The notes beneath the pieces are model-generated. The model had not been told where the DNA came from. It saw only the letters and a list, made by a program, of their open reading frames with translations, and did no database searches. Below are positions 1 through 7,521 of a stretch of 9,088 bases of DNA, one piece after another. A program made the position numbers and the translations under genes. Location: the NCBI GenBank assembly GCA_900551135.1, contig URUX01000099.1:1-9088 (forward strand), in the 5' to 3' direction. Source of the DNA: an uncultured Clostridium sp. (lineage in GTDB: Bacteria; Bacillota; Clostridia; Lachnospirales; Lachnospiraceae). Every line of letters starts with the position of its first letter. Within the stretch, counting starts at the first letter, position 1.

Positions 1-1
1 G

Positions 2-937
2 ACTAAAATTTATGGCGAAAAAAAGGCAGTAGACAATCTGTACCTGACGGTAGGAAAAGGAGAAGTTTTTGGTCTGCTGGGGCCTAACGGAGCAGGAAAG
101 ACTACGACCGTATTAATGCTGTTAGGCCTGACAGAGCCTACAGAGGGGTTTGCCTGGATTGACGGACATGACTGCATCAGAGAACCCATCGCAGTAAAAC
201 GGATTGCAGGGTATCTGCCGGATAATGTCGGATTTTATAACGATTTGACCGGACGGGAAAACCTGCGGTTTACGGGCCGGCTAAACGGACTGAAAGGTGA
301 TTTCCTGGAAGAACGGATAACGGAACTTCTGCAAAGAGTCGGCATGACCGGCGCGGCAGACAAAAAGGCAGGAACCTATTCCAGAGGTATGAAGCAGAGG
401 CTGGGAATCGCAGATGTGCTGATGAAGGATCCAAAGATTATTATTATGGATGAACCGACTCTGGGAATTGACCCTCAGGGTATGAGAGAACTGTTGGAGT
501 TAATCCGGGAACTGGCAGAAAAAGATAAAAGAACCATTCTGATCTCTTCCCATCAGCTTCAGCAAATCCAGCAGGTCTGTGACAGAGTTGGAATCTTTGT
601 AGAGGGAAAACTGATTGCCTGCGGACCCATTGAGACATTGGGGCAGCAGCTGGAAAAAGAAGGACATTTTATAACGGAAATCCAGGCAGAACCCATGGAT
701 TCCCGGCTGGTTCAGACATTGGAATCCATGGAAAGTGTAAAGACTGTGAGCCGGGAAGGAAAATCTCTGATTATTGATTCCGCTGAGGATATCCGAAAAG
801 AAATGGGGATAAAACTGGCAGAACAGGGTTATGTTTTGCTGGCATTAAAGCAGAAAGGAGGGGAGTTGGATGAAATCTACCGACAATATTTTGAGCAGGA
901 GAATTCCGGAAAGGAAAGTCTGGAACAGGAAGGATGA
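2..937 (+). CDS. ABC-2-type exporter, ATP-binding subunit (5' end outside window)
   Basis: Nucleotide-binding subunit of an ABC exporter. It hydrolyses ATP on the cytoplasmic face to drive the permease encoded next. The frame is open from position 2, before the first internal ATG at 116. Starting at 116 would delete the Walker A motif GPNGAGKTT, which is encoded at 80-106, so the true start lies a few codons left of the window. About 311 residues are visible. The ABC signature is SRGMKQ at 380-397, followed by Walker B with the catalytic Glu (IIIMDEP, 437-457) and the switch His at 551-553 in ISSHQ. After the ATPase core comes a C-terminal extension of roughly 90 residues ending in GGELDEIYRQYF, the tail common in ABC-2 drug, lantibiotic and Nod-type ATPases. 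The frame ends in TGA at 935-937 and overlaps the permease start. Family assignment is firm; the cargo is unknown. Confidence 0.95.
   Translation, partial: TKIYGEKKAVDNLYLTVGKGEVFGLLGPNGAGKTTTVLMLLGLTEPTEGFAWIDGHDCIREPIAVKRIAGYLPDNVGFYNDLTGRENLRFTGRLNGLKGDFLEERITELLQRVGMTGAADKKAGTYSRGMKQRLGIADVLMKDPKIIIMDEPTLGIDPQGMRELLELIRELAEKDKRTILISSHQLQQIQQVCDRVGIFVEGKLIACGPIETLGQQLEKEGHFITEIQAEPMDSRLVQTLESMESVKTVSREGKSLIIDSAEDIRKEMGIKLAEQGYVLLALKQKGGELDEIYRQYFEQENSGKESLEQEG
854..863 (+). promoter_or_regulatory. Ribosome binding site deciding the permease start
   Basis: AAAGGAGGGG lies 6 nt before the ATG at 870, inside the ATPase reading frame. It is close to the ideal Shine-Dalgarno sequence and is the main reason for choosing the 870 start. 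The alternative ATGA at 934 (overlapping the ATPase stop) is in a different frame and has only a poorly spaced AGGA. Confidence 0.7.
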
Positions 938-1913
938 CGGGTGCCGGCAAGCCGCAGAGCAGGAAATCTATGACCAGCGCCAGGGGCTGATTGCGTTGTA
1001 TCATAAAGAAATGACAGACCATTTTCGCAGCAGGCGTATACTGATTGTCCTGGCACTGATCGGCCTTACCAGCTTTGCCAGTCTGTACGGGGCTCTGTCA
1101 GTTATTACTTCTTACAGCGAGGTGGAATTTCTGTTTCTTCAGCTGTATACAGCCAGTGGCAATTCCATTCCATCTTTTATCTCATTCATTGCCCTGCTGG
1201 GACCTTTTGTGGGTCTGGCGATGGGATTTGATGGAATTATCGGGGAGAAGTCAGAGAGAACTCTGTATCGTCTGACTTCCCAGCCGATTTACCGTGATTC
1301 TATTATCAATGGAAAATTTTTAGCCGGAACCACGATTATTGTGATGATGGTATTTTCCATGGGAATTTTAATTGGGGCCGTAGGAATGCTGGTAACCGGG
1401 ATTGTTCCCACAACAGAAGAACTGGCCAGGATTTTCGTGTTTCTGCTGCTGACCTGTGTATACATCTGTTTCTGGCTGGGTCTGGCCCTGTTATTTTCTG
1501 TGATTTGCAAGAACGCAGCAACATCTGCGATGCTGTCAATTTCTATCTGGCTGTTCTTCTCGTTGTTTATGACAATGCTGGTCAGCGTTGTTGCCAATGC
1601 CCTGTATCCTGTTGGCACCAATATAGATGCGTTGCTGAATTCGGCTAAAAATTATTCCTGCCAGCTTGCTTTGAATCGAATTTCGCCCTATTATCTGTTT
1701 AGTGAAGCCGTTACCACGATTATGAATCCCAGTGTCAGAACGATCGGGCTGATGACGGTTCAGTCTTTATCCGGGGCGATTGAAGGATATCTGTCCTTTG
1801 GGCAGAGCCTGCTTTTAATCTGGCCTCATCTGGCCGGACTTACTGCCTTTATGCTGGGAACCTTCTGTGCATCTTATATTTTGTTTATGAGACAGGAAAT
1901 CCGGGCAAAGTAG
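870..1913 (+). CDS. ABC-2-type transporter permease
   Basis: Membrane subunit partnering the upstream ATPase, 347 residues. Hydrophobic segments are visible at about residues 57-79, 104-122, 154-178, 188-212, 218-245 and 312-340, giving about six membrane helices, as in the ABC-2 fold. Between helices 2 and 3 lies the typical cytoplasmic segment GEKSERTLYRLTSQPIYRDS, followed by NGKF. In this family it resembles the coupling region (E-x-G/S-T-L-x-x-L-L-S-x-P). ISPYYLFSEA near residue 271 is also a usual ABC-2 feature. The first 39 residues are polar and unlike the family, which normally starts just before a stretch like LYHKEMTDHF (residues 43-52). The start at 870 rests on a strong ribosome binding site and a 68-nt overlap with the ATPase. 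A shorter N-terminus is possible. The substrate is unknown, and the gene is probably co-transcribed with the ATPase. Confidence 0.88.
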   Translation: MKSTDNILSRRIPERKVWNRKDDGCRQAAEQEIYDQRQGLIALYHKEMTDHFRSRRILIVLALIGLTSFASLYGALSVITSYSEVEFLFLQLYTASGNSIPSFISFIALLGPFVGLAMGFDGIIGEKSERTLYRLTSQPIYRDSIINGKFLAGTTIIVMMVFSMGILIGAVGMLVTGIVPTTEELARIFVFLLLTCVYICFWLGLALLFSVICKNAATSAMLSISIWLFFSLFMTMLVSVVANALYPVGTNIDALLNSAKNYSCQLALNRISPYYLFSEAVTTIMNPSVRTIGLMTVQSLSGAIEGYLSFGQSLLLIWPHLAGLTAFMLGTFCASYILFMRQEIRAK

Positions 1914-1923
1914 GCGGGTCGTA

Positions 1924-3840
1924 TTAGAAGATTTTCAGTACCGCTTCTCCTGTATGTTTTCCATTCAGCGTTACCCGGCACTGATAAATTTCATGTTTCC
2001 AGGCGCCCTGGAGTCTGGCATCCGTGATGGGAATTGGGATGATTTCCACATGGGATGCGCCTGTGATGAGGCAGGAGGCCAGATTGCCAGTCTGGAGCTG
2101 CAGTACATGGTTATCCTCAATCCAGGATGCTTCCGGTTTTTCGTAGGTCATCAGAGACAGAGCAACTGGAAGATCCTGAACCTGATACTGATCGGTGATC
2201 GTAATGTATGATTCCGGTTCTTTATGAAGAATCGCTGTCCGCTGATAGGAAACTACCCTGGAATCGCCGTAGGCAGGTGCGATATCCATGGAAATACCAG
2301 GAGATTCGGAATTTAAGTCTGTCGAAACCTGGATGGCGCGGTAGCTTTCTCCGGCCTTTTGAATAATGCCTCCGGCATGTAACGGAATATCATCACTGGC
2401 TGTTATAGCACTGTCATCTCCAAAGGTGGGAAGGTTATGAAAGCGGGACTGCATGGTCCAGATTTCATAACGCTGTGGAGAAAAGGTCTTCCGGGTATAG
2501 GTCTCCACTCCCACATCAATAAAGATGGGGTTTCCGTCTTTATAAACGGTAAAGCTGCCTACGTCATTGTGGTTGTGGCTGTCATCATTATCTCCGGCCT
2601 TTACAGCCATGCACAAATGGCTGTCTCTGGCTAAAAACAGCCCTGCGCTGGGATAATACAAATCTGGATAAGAAAGAGGACGGGAACAATCCCAGTCCAT
2701 CAGTTCTTTGTGGGTAAACACAGACTGAAGCCGGTAAAACAGATTGTGTTCATCTTCAAAAAGCTGGTTGGAACTGTCCCGGTAATCAGATGCCACAAAA
2801 CTCATCAGTTCTTCATTTTCTGTTCGTTTTCCAAATAAAAATTCTCTGGCGCCGCACCGCCCTGCAATGGGGGAACAGTCGGCAAAGTTTACGTAGTAGG
2901 GACCGGCTACGTGAACGTGGAAAATGTAGGAGGCAATATTACGGATTTTTTCTTCTCTATATAAAGAAGAAAATGCATTGCCGGAAATTCCATTTAACAC
3001 TTCCATGGCTCCAAACAGAGTCAGGCCGGCATGGCGGAAGTACTGGGCTCCTTCGTCACAGCAGCCGTCTGTACCATATTCATCCAGAAAATAATCCAGA
3101 CTTTTACATGCCTGATGTAAAATTGCCTCCATATCTAAATGTTCTGGCAGGTCGTTCTGCCCCCACTGAAGGCAAAATGCAGAAGACAGCAGTACGTTCT
3201 GGGTGCACCAGGAAGTCCAGTTGTTTACATGGGATTTGCTGTCTCCCATCCACCAGAAATGATCGGTCAGATAGGGCTTGAAAATTCTGGTTTCCAGATT
3301 GCTTTGAATCATTCCCAGGATAAAGGGGCTTATCTGATTCAAATCATCCTGCAGCAGGTAAGCGGAAACCGACAGGATGGCAGCGGTTTCTGCGGCAAAC
3401 AAATCTATGACAGGACGGCTGACATCAGGAAGGATAAGCTGCGGCGTATCCCGGATATAAGAATTGTGGGCCGGAAGCTGCCAGGCAGCTTCTTCGCAGA
3501 TACAGAACAATCCGTTTACAATATCATCCATAAAACGGCCGCTATGTTCGGCACATTCTGCCAAAACCAGATGGTTTAAGGCCAGACGGCGGTCAAAGAG
3601 CCGTTCCTGATATCGTTCCCGGTTGCCGGTCCGTGAAAAGTCCATAAAGTCTGTAGCGGCCAGAACCGGGTACTGGTAATGGAGAAATTCTTCTCCTTTT
3701 GCAATTAAAACCTCTCTGACGGATGAAGGCACACTGGTCCATGCAGTTCTGTCAGATGCAGTGTGATAAGGCTGAAAAGGGAAGCAATTCAGATGTCCTT
3801 CCTGTTGCTTGATCCAGGTTTCTAAAGTTTCGGAAAACAT
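1924..3840 (-). CDS. Heparinase II/III-like polysaccharide lyase, cytoplasmic
   Basis: Protein of 638 residues resembling heparinase II/III-type lyases, which cleave uronic-acid-containing glycans by beta-elimination. The N-terminal ~380 residues are Trp/Tyr-rich and helical in character, fitting the alpha/alpha toroid. Candidate active-site elements are NNW (206-208), DEGAQYF with Tyr267, and HNHND (422-426). RFHNLP (466-471) lies in the beta-sandwich half and is also typical of the family. By family analogy the Asn, Tyr and His residues neutralise the carboxylate and supply base and acid; this mapping is mine, not proven. There is no signal peptide or lipobox (the start is MFSETLETWIKQQ), so it should act in the cytoplasm on imported oligosaccharides. 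It is the last gene of the kinase-regulator operon. Its ATG shares one base with the regulator's TAA (TAATG), with AGGAGG 7 nt upstream. The substrate could be heparan-, chondroitin- or alginate-like, or another uronide. Confidence 0.85.
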   Translation of the reverse strand: MFSETLETWIKQQEGHLNCFPFQPYHTASDRTAWTSVPSSVREVLIAKGEEFLHYQYPVLAATDFMDFSRTGNRERYQERLFDRRLALNHLVLAECAEHSGRFMDDIVNGLFCICEEAAWQLPAHNSYIRDTPQLILPDVSRPVIDLFAAETAAILSVSAYLLQDDLNQISPFILGMIQSNLETRIFKPYLTDHFWWMGDSKSHVNNWTSWCTQNVLLSSAFCLQWGQNDLPEHLDMEAILHQACKSLDYFLDEYGTDGCCDEGAQYFRHAGLTLFGAMEVLNGISGNAFSSLYREEKIRNIASYIFHVHVAGPYYVNFADCSPIAGRCGAREFLFGKRTENEELMSFVASDYRDSSNQLFEDEHNLFYRLQSVFTHKELMDWDCSRPLSYPDLYYPSAGLFLARDSHLCMAVKAGDNDDSHNHNDVGSFTVYKDGNPIFIDVGVETYTRKTFSPQRYEIWTMQSRFHNLPTFGDDSAITASDDIPLHAGGIIQKAGESYRAIQVSTDLNSESPGISMDIAPAYGDSRVVSYQRTAILHKEPESYITITDQYQVQDLPVALSLMTYEKPEASWIEDNHVLQLQTGNLASCLITGASHVEIIPIPITDARLQGAWKHEIYQCRVTLNGKHTGEAVLKIF

Positions 3841-5456
3841 TATAAATCCTCCTCTGTATGTTGTTGTATAAATTCTCTGGGAGAAATGCCTTCTACTTTT
3901 TTAAATACTTTACTAAAATAGAAGGCGCTTTCAAATCCCAGGCGTTCCGCTGCTTCGTAAATTTTCAAATCTTCTTCTAACAGCAGGCTTTTGGCCAGGC
4001 TGATTTTCTTTTGGGTTACATATTCGGTAAAACCGATATTGCAGGTCTTTTTAAAGAGAGAACTTAAATAGTTGGGGCTTAATCCAAAGACTCCGGCAAC
4101 CTCGTTTAAGAGAAGCCGATCCTCAATATGTACATCAATATATTTTTGAATATTGGTGATAACATTGTCTTTATAAGACTTTCTCTTGGAGTGAAGCACC
4201 TGGCACAGGCCTTCTTTTAATACCTCCAGCCATTCGATAACCTGATGGGTGGTAGCTGCCTGGTAGATAGAGCGGTAACCATCCGGAATATCCTCAAAGA
4301 TTTTCTCAACCGTATCTTCGCCTTCCGGCAGCAGGGATATGGCCAGGTAAAGAATGTTGCATGCACCGTCTACTGCCTGAAGCAGACGGCAGGAACTGGA
4401 AGAAAACAGCTGGCACATTTCTTCGATGGTGTTTCTTAATACATCGGTGTCAAATTCTTCAAAAGCCTGTTTAATGGATTCTTTAAACACAGACATATTA
4501 AAATAGTTTCGGAAAGCGTCGGTATTTTCTTCTATTTCCTGAAGAAAAACAATGGGCTTTTCTGGAGTGGCCTGTGCAGCCGCCTGTCTGGCTTCCTGAT
4601 AAGAACGGGAAATCAGCAGAGGCTGATCGACAGGAGAACCAATTCCGGCAGACAGCCGTACATTGAAATAGTTATGAATCATACCGCAGGCATTGTTCAG
4701 GGCATTGGAAATCTGTTCCCAGTCAGTTTCCTCGATGGAAGGAAAGTGAAAAATCAGGGCAAAATGTTTTAAATCCAGCGAGACCACATAACAGGAAAGA
4801 TAACGGGATAAGATTTCCCGAATCATCTGCAGACTGCTGGAATACAGGTTCATCAGCTGGGAATGAGTCATTTTCGTCTGGGAAGATTCATGGATTTCGC
4901 AATGAGCGGCAAAATAGCAGGAATCGGTAAAATTCAGTTTCAAATCGGTTACCTGCAAATGAAACTGTTCTTCGCTGTCAAAAAGATTGTGAAGGAGGCG
5001 AAGAAAAAATTTATCCTGATAGCCTTGAAGCAAAGGACGGCCGCCGGAGGCCTTATAAGCCTGGCTTGCTTTTTGTTCTTCCAGCCGCTTTAATGCTCTT
5101 GTAATGGATTCCGCCAGAGATGCAGGTTCCAGTTCCAGCTTGACTAAGTAGTCGGACACCTGATAGGATAAGGCGGTGCGTACCAGCTGAAATTCTTCAT
5201 AACTGGTGAGAACGATAAAAACCGGAATAGGGCCAAACTGTTCCCGGCAGGCTTTTACCAAATCCAGACCGTTCATAATAGGCATTTTAATATCTGTAAT
5301 AACAAGTTCTGGGGCAAGGTCTTCAATCATAGACAGGGCAGCCTGGCCGTTTGTGGCAGTTCCGCATACTTCAATGCCGTAATCGGCCCAGTTCAGCATA
5401 GATTTAATTCCAATCTGAACTAAAGGTTCATCATCAACGATTAAAAGTTTTATCAT
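3840..5456 (-). CDS. Response regulator, YesN type: receiver plus AraC-family DNA-binding domain
   Basis: Transcription factor of 538 residues, phosphorylated by the kinase encoded just upstream. The receiver domain (about 1-122) has the acidic pair D8-D9, phospho-acceptor D55 in ITDIKMP, T84-S85 and K106. The motif after the Lys is KLELEP rather than the usual KP. The middle (about 140-420) has no clear enzyme motif; the stretch around LSAGIGSPV (269-276) and SYQEARQAA (285-293) recalls the degenerate GGDEF-like linker common in YesN-like regulators. The C-terminal ~105 residues are an AraC/XylS double helix-turn-helix: VAGVFGLSPNYLSSLFKK (453-470) and AAERLGFESAFYFSKVFKK (502-520), then the SPREF end motif. 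The ATG at 5456 overlaps the kinase gene by 23 nt and follows GGGAGGA. Likely targets, inferred from position, are the divergent lipoprotein promoter and possibly its own operon. Confidence 0.93.
   Translation of the reverse strand: MIKLLIVDDEPLVQIGIKSMLNWADYGIEVCGTATNGQAALSMIEDLAPELVITDIKMPIMNGLDLVKACREQFGPIPVFIVLTSYEEFQLVRTALSYQVSDYLVKLELEPASLAESITRALKRLEEQKASQAYKASGGRPLLQGYQDKFFLRLLHNLFDSEEQFHLQVTDLKLNFTDSCYFAAHCEIHESSQTKMTHSQLMNLYSSSLQMIREILSRYLSCYVVSLDLKHFALIFHFPSIEETDWEQISNALNNACGMIHNYFNVRLSAGIGSPVDQPLLISRSYQEARQAAAQATPEKPIVFLQEIEENTDAFRNYFNMSVFKESIKQAFEEFDTDVLRNTIEEMCQLFSSSSCRLLQAVDGACNILYLAISLLPEGEDTVEKIFEDIPDGYRSIYQAATTHQVIEWLEVLKEGLCQVLHSKRKSYKDNVITNIQKYIDVHIEDRLLLNEVAGVFGLSPNYLSSLFKKTCNIGFTEYVTQKKISLAKSLLLEEDLKIYEAAERLGFESAFYFSKVFKKVEGISPREFIQQHTEEDL
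3848..3853 (-). promoter_or_regulatory. Ribosome binding site of the lyase gene
   Basis: Reads AGGAGG on the minus strand, 7 nt before the ATG at 3840. It sits inside the last codons of the response regulator. With the TAATG overlap it supports termination-reinitiation coupling of lyase synthesis to the regulator. Confidence 0.8.
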
Positions 5457-7314
5457 AATTTCCTCCCGTTTCCGCTAATTCATAAGGAATGGTAATGGTG
5501 ATGGTTGTGTATACGCCAACTTCGCTGGTAATGGAAATTCCATAGTTTTCTCCAAAAGCGTATTTGATCCTCTGGTTTACGTTGTTGATTCCAACATGCC
5601 GGAAAAAGTCTGTACTGACAGAATCTTCTCCATTTAATACTTTTTCAATGGTTTCAGGAGACATCCCAATGCCGTTGTCGGTGACACAAATCCGGAGTAC
5701 TTTTCCAAAGTCCGTCTCTTCGGAGACGGCGGTTACGGTGATGGTTCCTGCCTGTCCTTTTGGTTCGATTCCATGAAACAGGGAATTTTCAATAATGGGC
5801 TGCAGGGTAAAACGGTGAATCAGGCAGGAATATAAATCCTCGCTGGAAACCTTGCATTCTAAGGTAATGCTGCCGCCATACCGGTACTGGAGAATCAGAA
5901 AGTAATCATTTACCAGTTCCAGTTCTTCCCGAAGAGGGATGGGCACACTGGTTCCCTTGGATACATTTTTCATCAGTCTTGCCAGGGCAGTAGTCATTTC
6001 CGCAATTCCGTCTGCTCCCTGAATGGTTGCCATCCATTTGATGGAGTTTAAGGTATTGTAAAGAAAATGCGGATTAATCTGGCTTTGCAGTATCTGGTAC
6101 TCCAGATCTTTTTTGTGTTTTTCATCGTCAATGCGCTTATCCATTAACTGGACGATACTGGTAGAAAGGGAATTGATGCCCTTTCCGATATCCCCCAGTT
6201 CGTGTTCCCATTCAATGGCCGGATCTCTGGAAAAATCTCCATGGGAGACGGCATCTATTTTTTCGCGGATAGCTTTAACCGGTACGTTGATAATCCGGTT
6301 GAGAAGAAACATTAAGCAGATGCCAAGAAAGAAAATAACCAGGCAGCTTCCGACAATCAGCATAAAATAGAAGGCTCTTTGCCGGGCCATCTGTGTCTCC
6401 GATAAAATCTGGGAAAAAGACCATCCATCTATACCTTCTACAGGGATGGTAATCATAATTCTCCTGCTTCCGTCTGTCATTTTTACGGTCTGAACGCTGG
6501 TAGAATCATTTAAAGAACAGGAATCTAATGTTTTTAAAGGGGTGTACATGGTTTCTGAAATTTCAAACTGGCCGTCTTTTAAGTAATAAGTAATGTCCCC
6601 CATGGTAAAAAACAGGATTCCGTCATCTGCCATCGGGTAAGAAGCCAGATAGTCGGTAAATAAATTCTGACTGATGCTTAAATACGACCATCCAATAATA
6701 TCGGAACTGAATTTATCGTAAACAGGCCGGATAATGGGGATTACTTTTGGTGGATTTACATGGATAAACAAATCGTCCTGCAGTCCAATCCACAGGAAAT
6801 CCGAAGCGCTGTAAAGCGTTTCAAAATAGGGCGCCTGGTATATGGTTCTTGCAGCGCCGGCTCTGCTGGCTTCGGAAGGACCCAAAATATGAAGAAACTG
6901 ATTCATGCTGCTGGTAGAAATCAGGGCATGGGTGATGTAATCTTTCGGCGAGGTATTTTGATATTCCTCTTTAAAACGGGCAAAGGAGTTTAAAGCCAGA
7001 GAGCGGAGGTTTTCCGAGGCAGCATCAGAAGACGGAGAAAGGCTGGAAACATCTTTCATCCGCTCCAGATAATTTAAAATCTCACTGTTGGAACAGGTCC
7101 ACTTGCTGAAGTAGACAATATCTGCCATATCAGAGGCTACGTGGGAGGTTACCAGCTGAAGATTAAATTCGGATGACTGAATTTGATTTTTCCGGACAAA
7201 AGATTGAAATACCGAAAAATATATGGTTACAGTCATAATGGAAATAATTAAGGTAATGCCCGCCGCTGCTGCCATGAGCTGCATGCGGATGGTCTTTGGA
7301 AAAGGTATTTTCAT
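5434..7314 (-). CDS. Sensor histidine kinase, YesM/LytS type
   Basis: Membrane sensor kinase, 626 residues from the ATG at 7314. Helix 1 spans about residues 13-35. An extracytoplasmic sensing region of about 280 residues follows (36-313), then helix 2 at about 315-338. A HAMP-like linker (about 339-395) contains NRIINVPVKAIREKIDAVSHGD. The His_kinase domain carries the phospho-acceptor His416 in QINPHFLYNTLNS. ATP-binding elements are LQPIIENS (N510), DNGIGM (546-551) and VGINNVNQR (574-582). The frame stays open up to 7458, but those 48 extra residues would run through the promoter region and place a hydrophilic tail before helix 1. The 7314 start has CAGGAG at 7 nt and gives a normal short N-terminus (MKIPFPKTIR). 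The gene heads the operon and overlaps the regulator by 23 nt. It probably senses a carbohydrate, directly or through the divergent lipoprotein; this is inferred from context only. Confidence 0.93.
   Translation of the reverse strand: MKIPFPKTIRMQLMAAAAGITLIISIMTVTIYFSVFQSFVRKNQIQSSEFNLQLVTSHVASDMADIVYFSKWTCSNSEILNYLERMKDVSSLSPSSDAASENLRSLALNSFARFKEEYQNTSPKDYITHALISTSSMNQFLHILGPSEASRAGAARTIYQAPYFETLYSASDFLWIGLQDDLFIHVNPPKVIPIIRPVYDKFSSDIIGWSYLSISQNLFTDYLASYPMADDGILFFTMGDITYYLKDGQFEISETMYTPLKTLDSCSLNDSTSVQTVKMTDGSRRIMITIPVEGIDGWSFSQILSETQMARQRAFYFMLIVGSCLVIFFLGICLMFLLNRIINVPVKAIREKIDAVSHGDFSRDPAIEWEHELGDIGKGINSLSTSIVQLMDKRIDDEKHKKDLEYQILQSQINPHFLYNTLNSIKWMATIQGADGIAEMTTALARLMKNVSKGTSVPIPLREELELVNDYFLILQYRYGGSITLECKVSSEDLYSCLIHRFTLQPIIENSLFHGIEPKGQAGTITVTAVSEETDFGKVLRICVTDNGIGMSPETIEKVLNGEDSVSTDFFRHVGINNVNQRIKYAFGENYGISITSEVGVYTTITITIPYELAETGGNYDKTFNR
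5461..5467 (-). promoter_or_regulatory. Ribosome binding site of the response regulator
   Basis: GGGAGGA on the minus strand, 4 nt before the ATG at 5456 and inside the end of the kinase coding sequence. The 23-nt gene overlap plus this site suggests coupled synthesis of kinase and regulator. Confidence 0.7.
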
Positions 7315-7321
7315 GGGAATT

Positions 7322-7326
7322 CTCCT
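7322..7326 (-). promoter_or_regulatory. Ribosome binding site of the kinase, fixing its start
   Basis: AGGAG on the minus strand, 7 nt before the ATG at 7314. It favours this start over upstream in-frame ATGs, including the one at 7458. Confidence 0.75.
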
Positions 7327-7335
7327 GAGACTTCC

Positions 7336-7347
7336 TATATTAATATA
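7336..7347. repeat. Perfect AT palindrome in the kinase leader
   Basis: TATATTAATATA is a perfect 12-bp palindrome lying between the presumed transcription start and the kinase ribosome binding site. It is made only of A and T, so it may have no function. Confidence 0.3.
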
Positions 7348-7351
7348 TAAC

Positions 7352-7375
7352 ATAATAGCGTTATCTATTATAACG
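7352..7375. promoter_or_regulatory. Overlapping inverted repeats on the kinase promoter, possible operator
   Basis: Two interlocked dyads: ATAATAG (7352-7358) with CTATTAT (7365-7371), 6 bp apart, and CGTTAT (7359-7364) with ATAACG (7370-7375), 5 bp apart. Together they cover the -10 box and expected start point of the kinase promoter, a usual operator position. The region is AT-rich, so chance is possible. Which protein would bind is not known; the AraC-type regulator or an outside repressor are options. Confidence 0.4.
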
Positions 7376-7395
7376 GTTTTCGTCAGTTTTGGAAA
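7367..7395 (-). promoter_or_regulatory. Candidate sigma-A promoter of the kinase-regulator-lyase operon
   Basis: Minus strand: -10 TATAAT (7367-7372, perfect) and -35 TTTCCA (7390-7395, four of six consensus bases) with a 17-bp spacer. Transcription would start near 7360, leaving a leader of about 45 nt before the kinase ATG. Seen by eye only. Confidence 0.6.
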
Positions 7396-7470
7396 GAATT
7401 GAAAAGGAAAACCATAAAAAATTACTGGATTTTCGTAGAAAAGTACATTCTTATACAAACTGATAAAAAG

Positions 7471-7487
7471 AAAAAGGGGAAAAAGGG
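7471..7487 (+). repeat. Short direct repeat AAAAAGGG upstream of the lipoprotein promoter
   Basis: AAAAAGGG occurs at 7471-7478 and again at 7480-7487, a 9-bp step, starting about 51 bp before the -35 box of the lipoprotein promoter candidate. Placement upstream of the -35 box is where an AraC-family activator often binds. The repeat is short and purine-rich, so the assignment is weak. Confidence 0.25.
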
Positions 7488-7521
7488 TGAGAATAGTGAA
7501 GCTTTTCTAAACAATATTCCA

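Noticed and set aside
116..937. ATPase start at the first in-window ATG (116)
   Set aside because: The frame is open to position 2 and encodes Walker A before 116, so this would be a truncated and inactive protein. The real start is left of the window.
1289..1621. Minus-strand open frame across the ABC permease
   Set aside because: Antisense shadow of membrane-helix codons; no ribosome binding site or domain.
1914..1948. Possible bidirectional terminator between permease and lyase
   Set aside because: Only 4-5 bp stems (GCGG/CCGC or AGAAG/CTTCT) with long loops and no T-run; too weak to call.
2790..3579. Plus-strand open frames inside the lyase gene
   Set aside because: They are low-quality antisense frames over a clearly coding gene, with no recognisable domain.
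7315..7458. Longer kinase starting at 7458
   Set aside because: The extra 48 residues run through the promoter and dyad region and put an odd tail before the first membrane helix; the 7314 ATG has a well-placed AGGAG.
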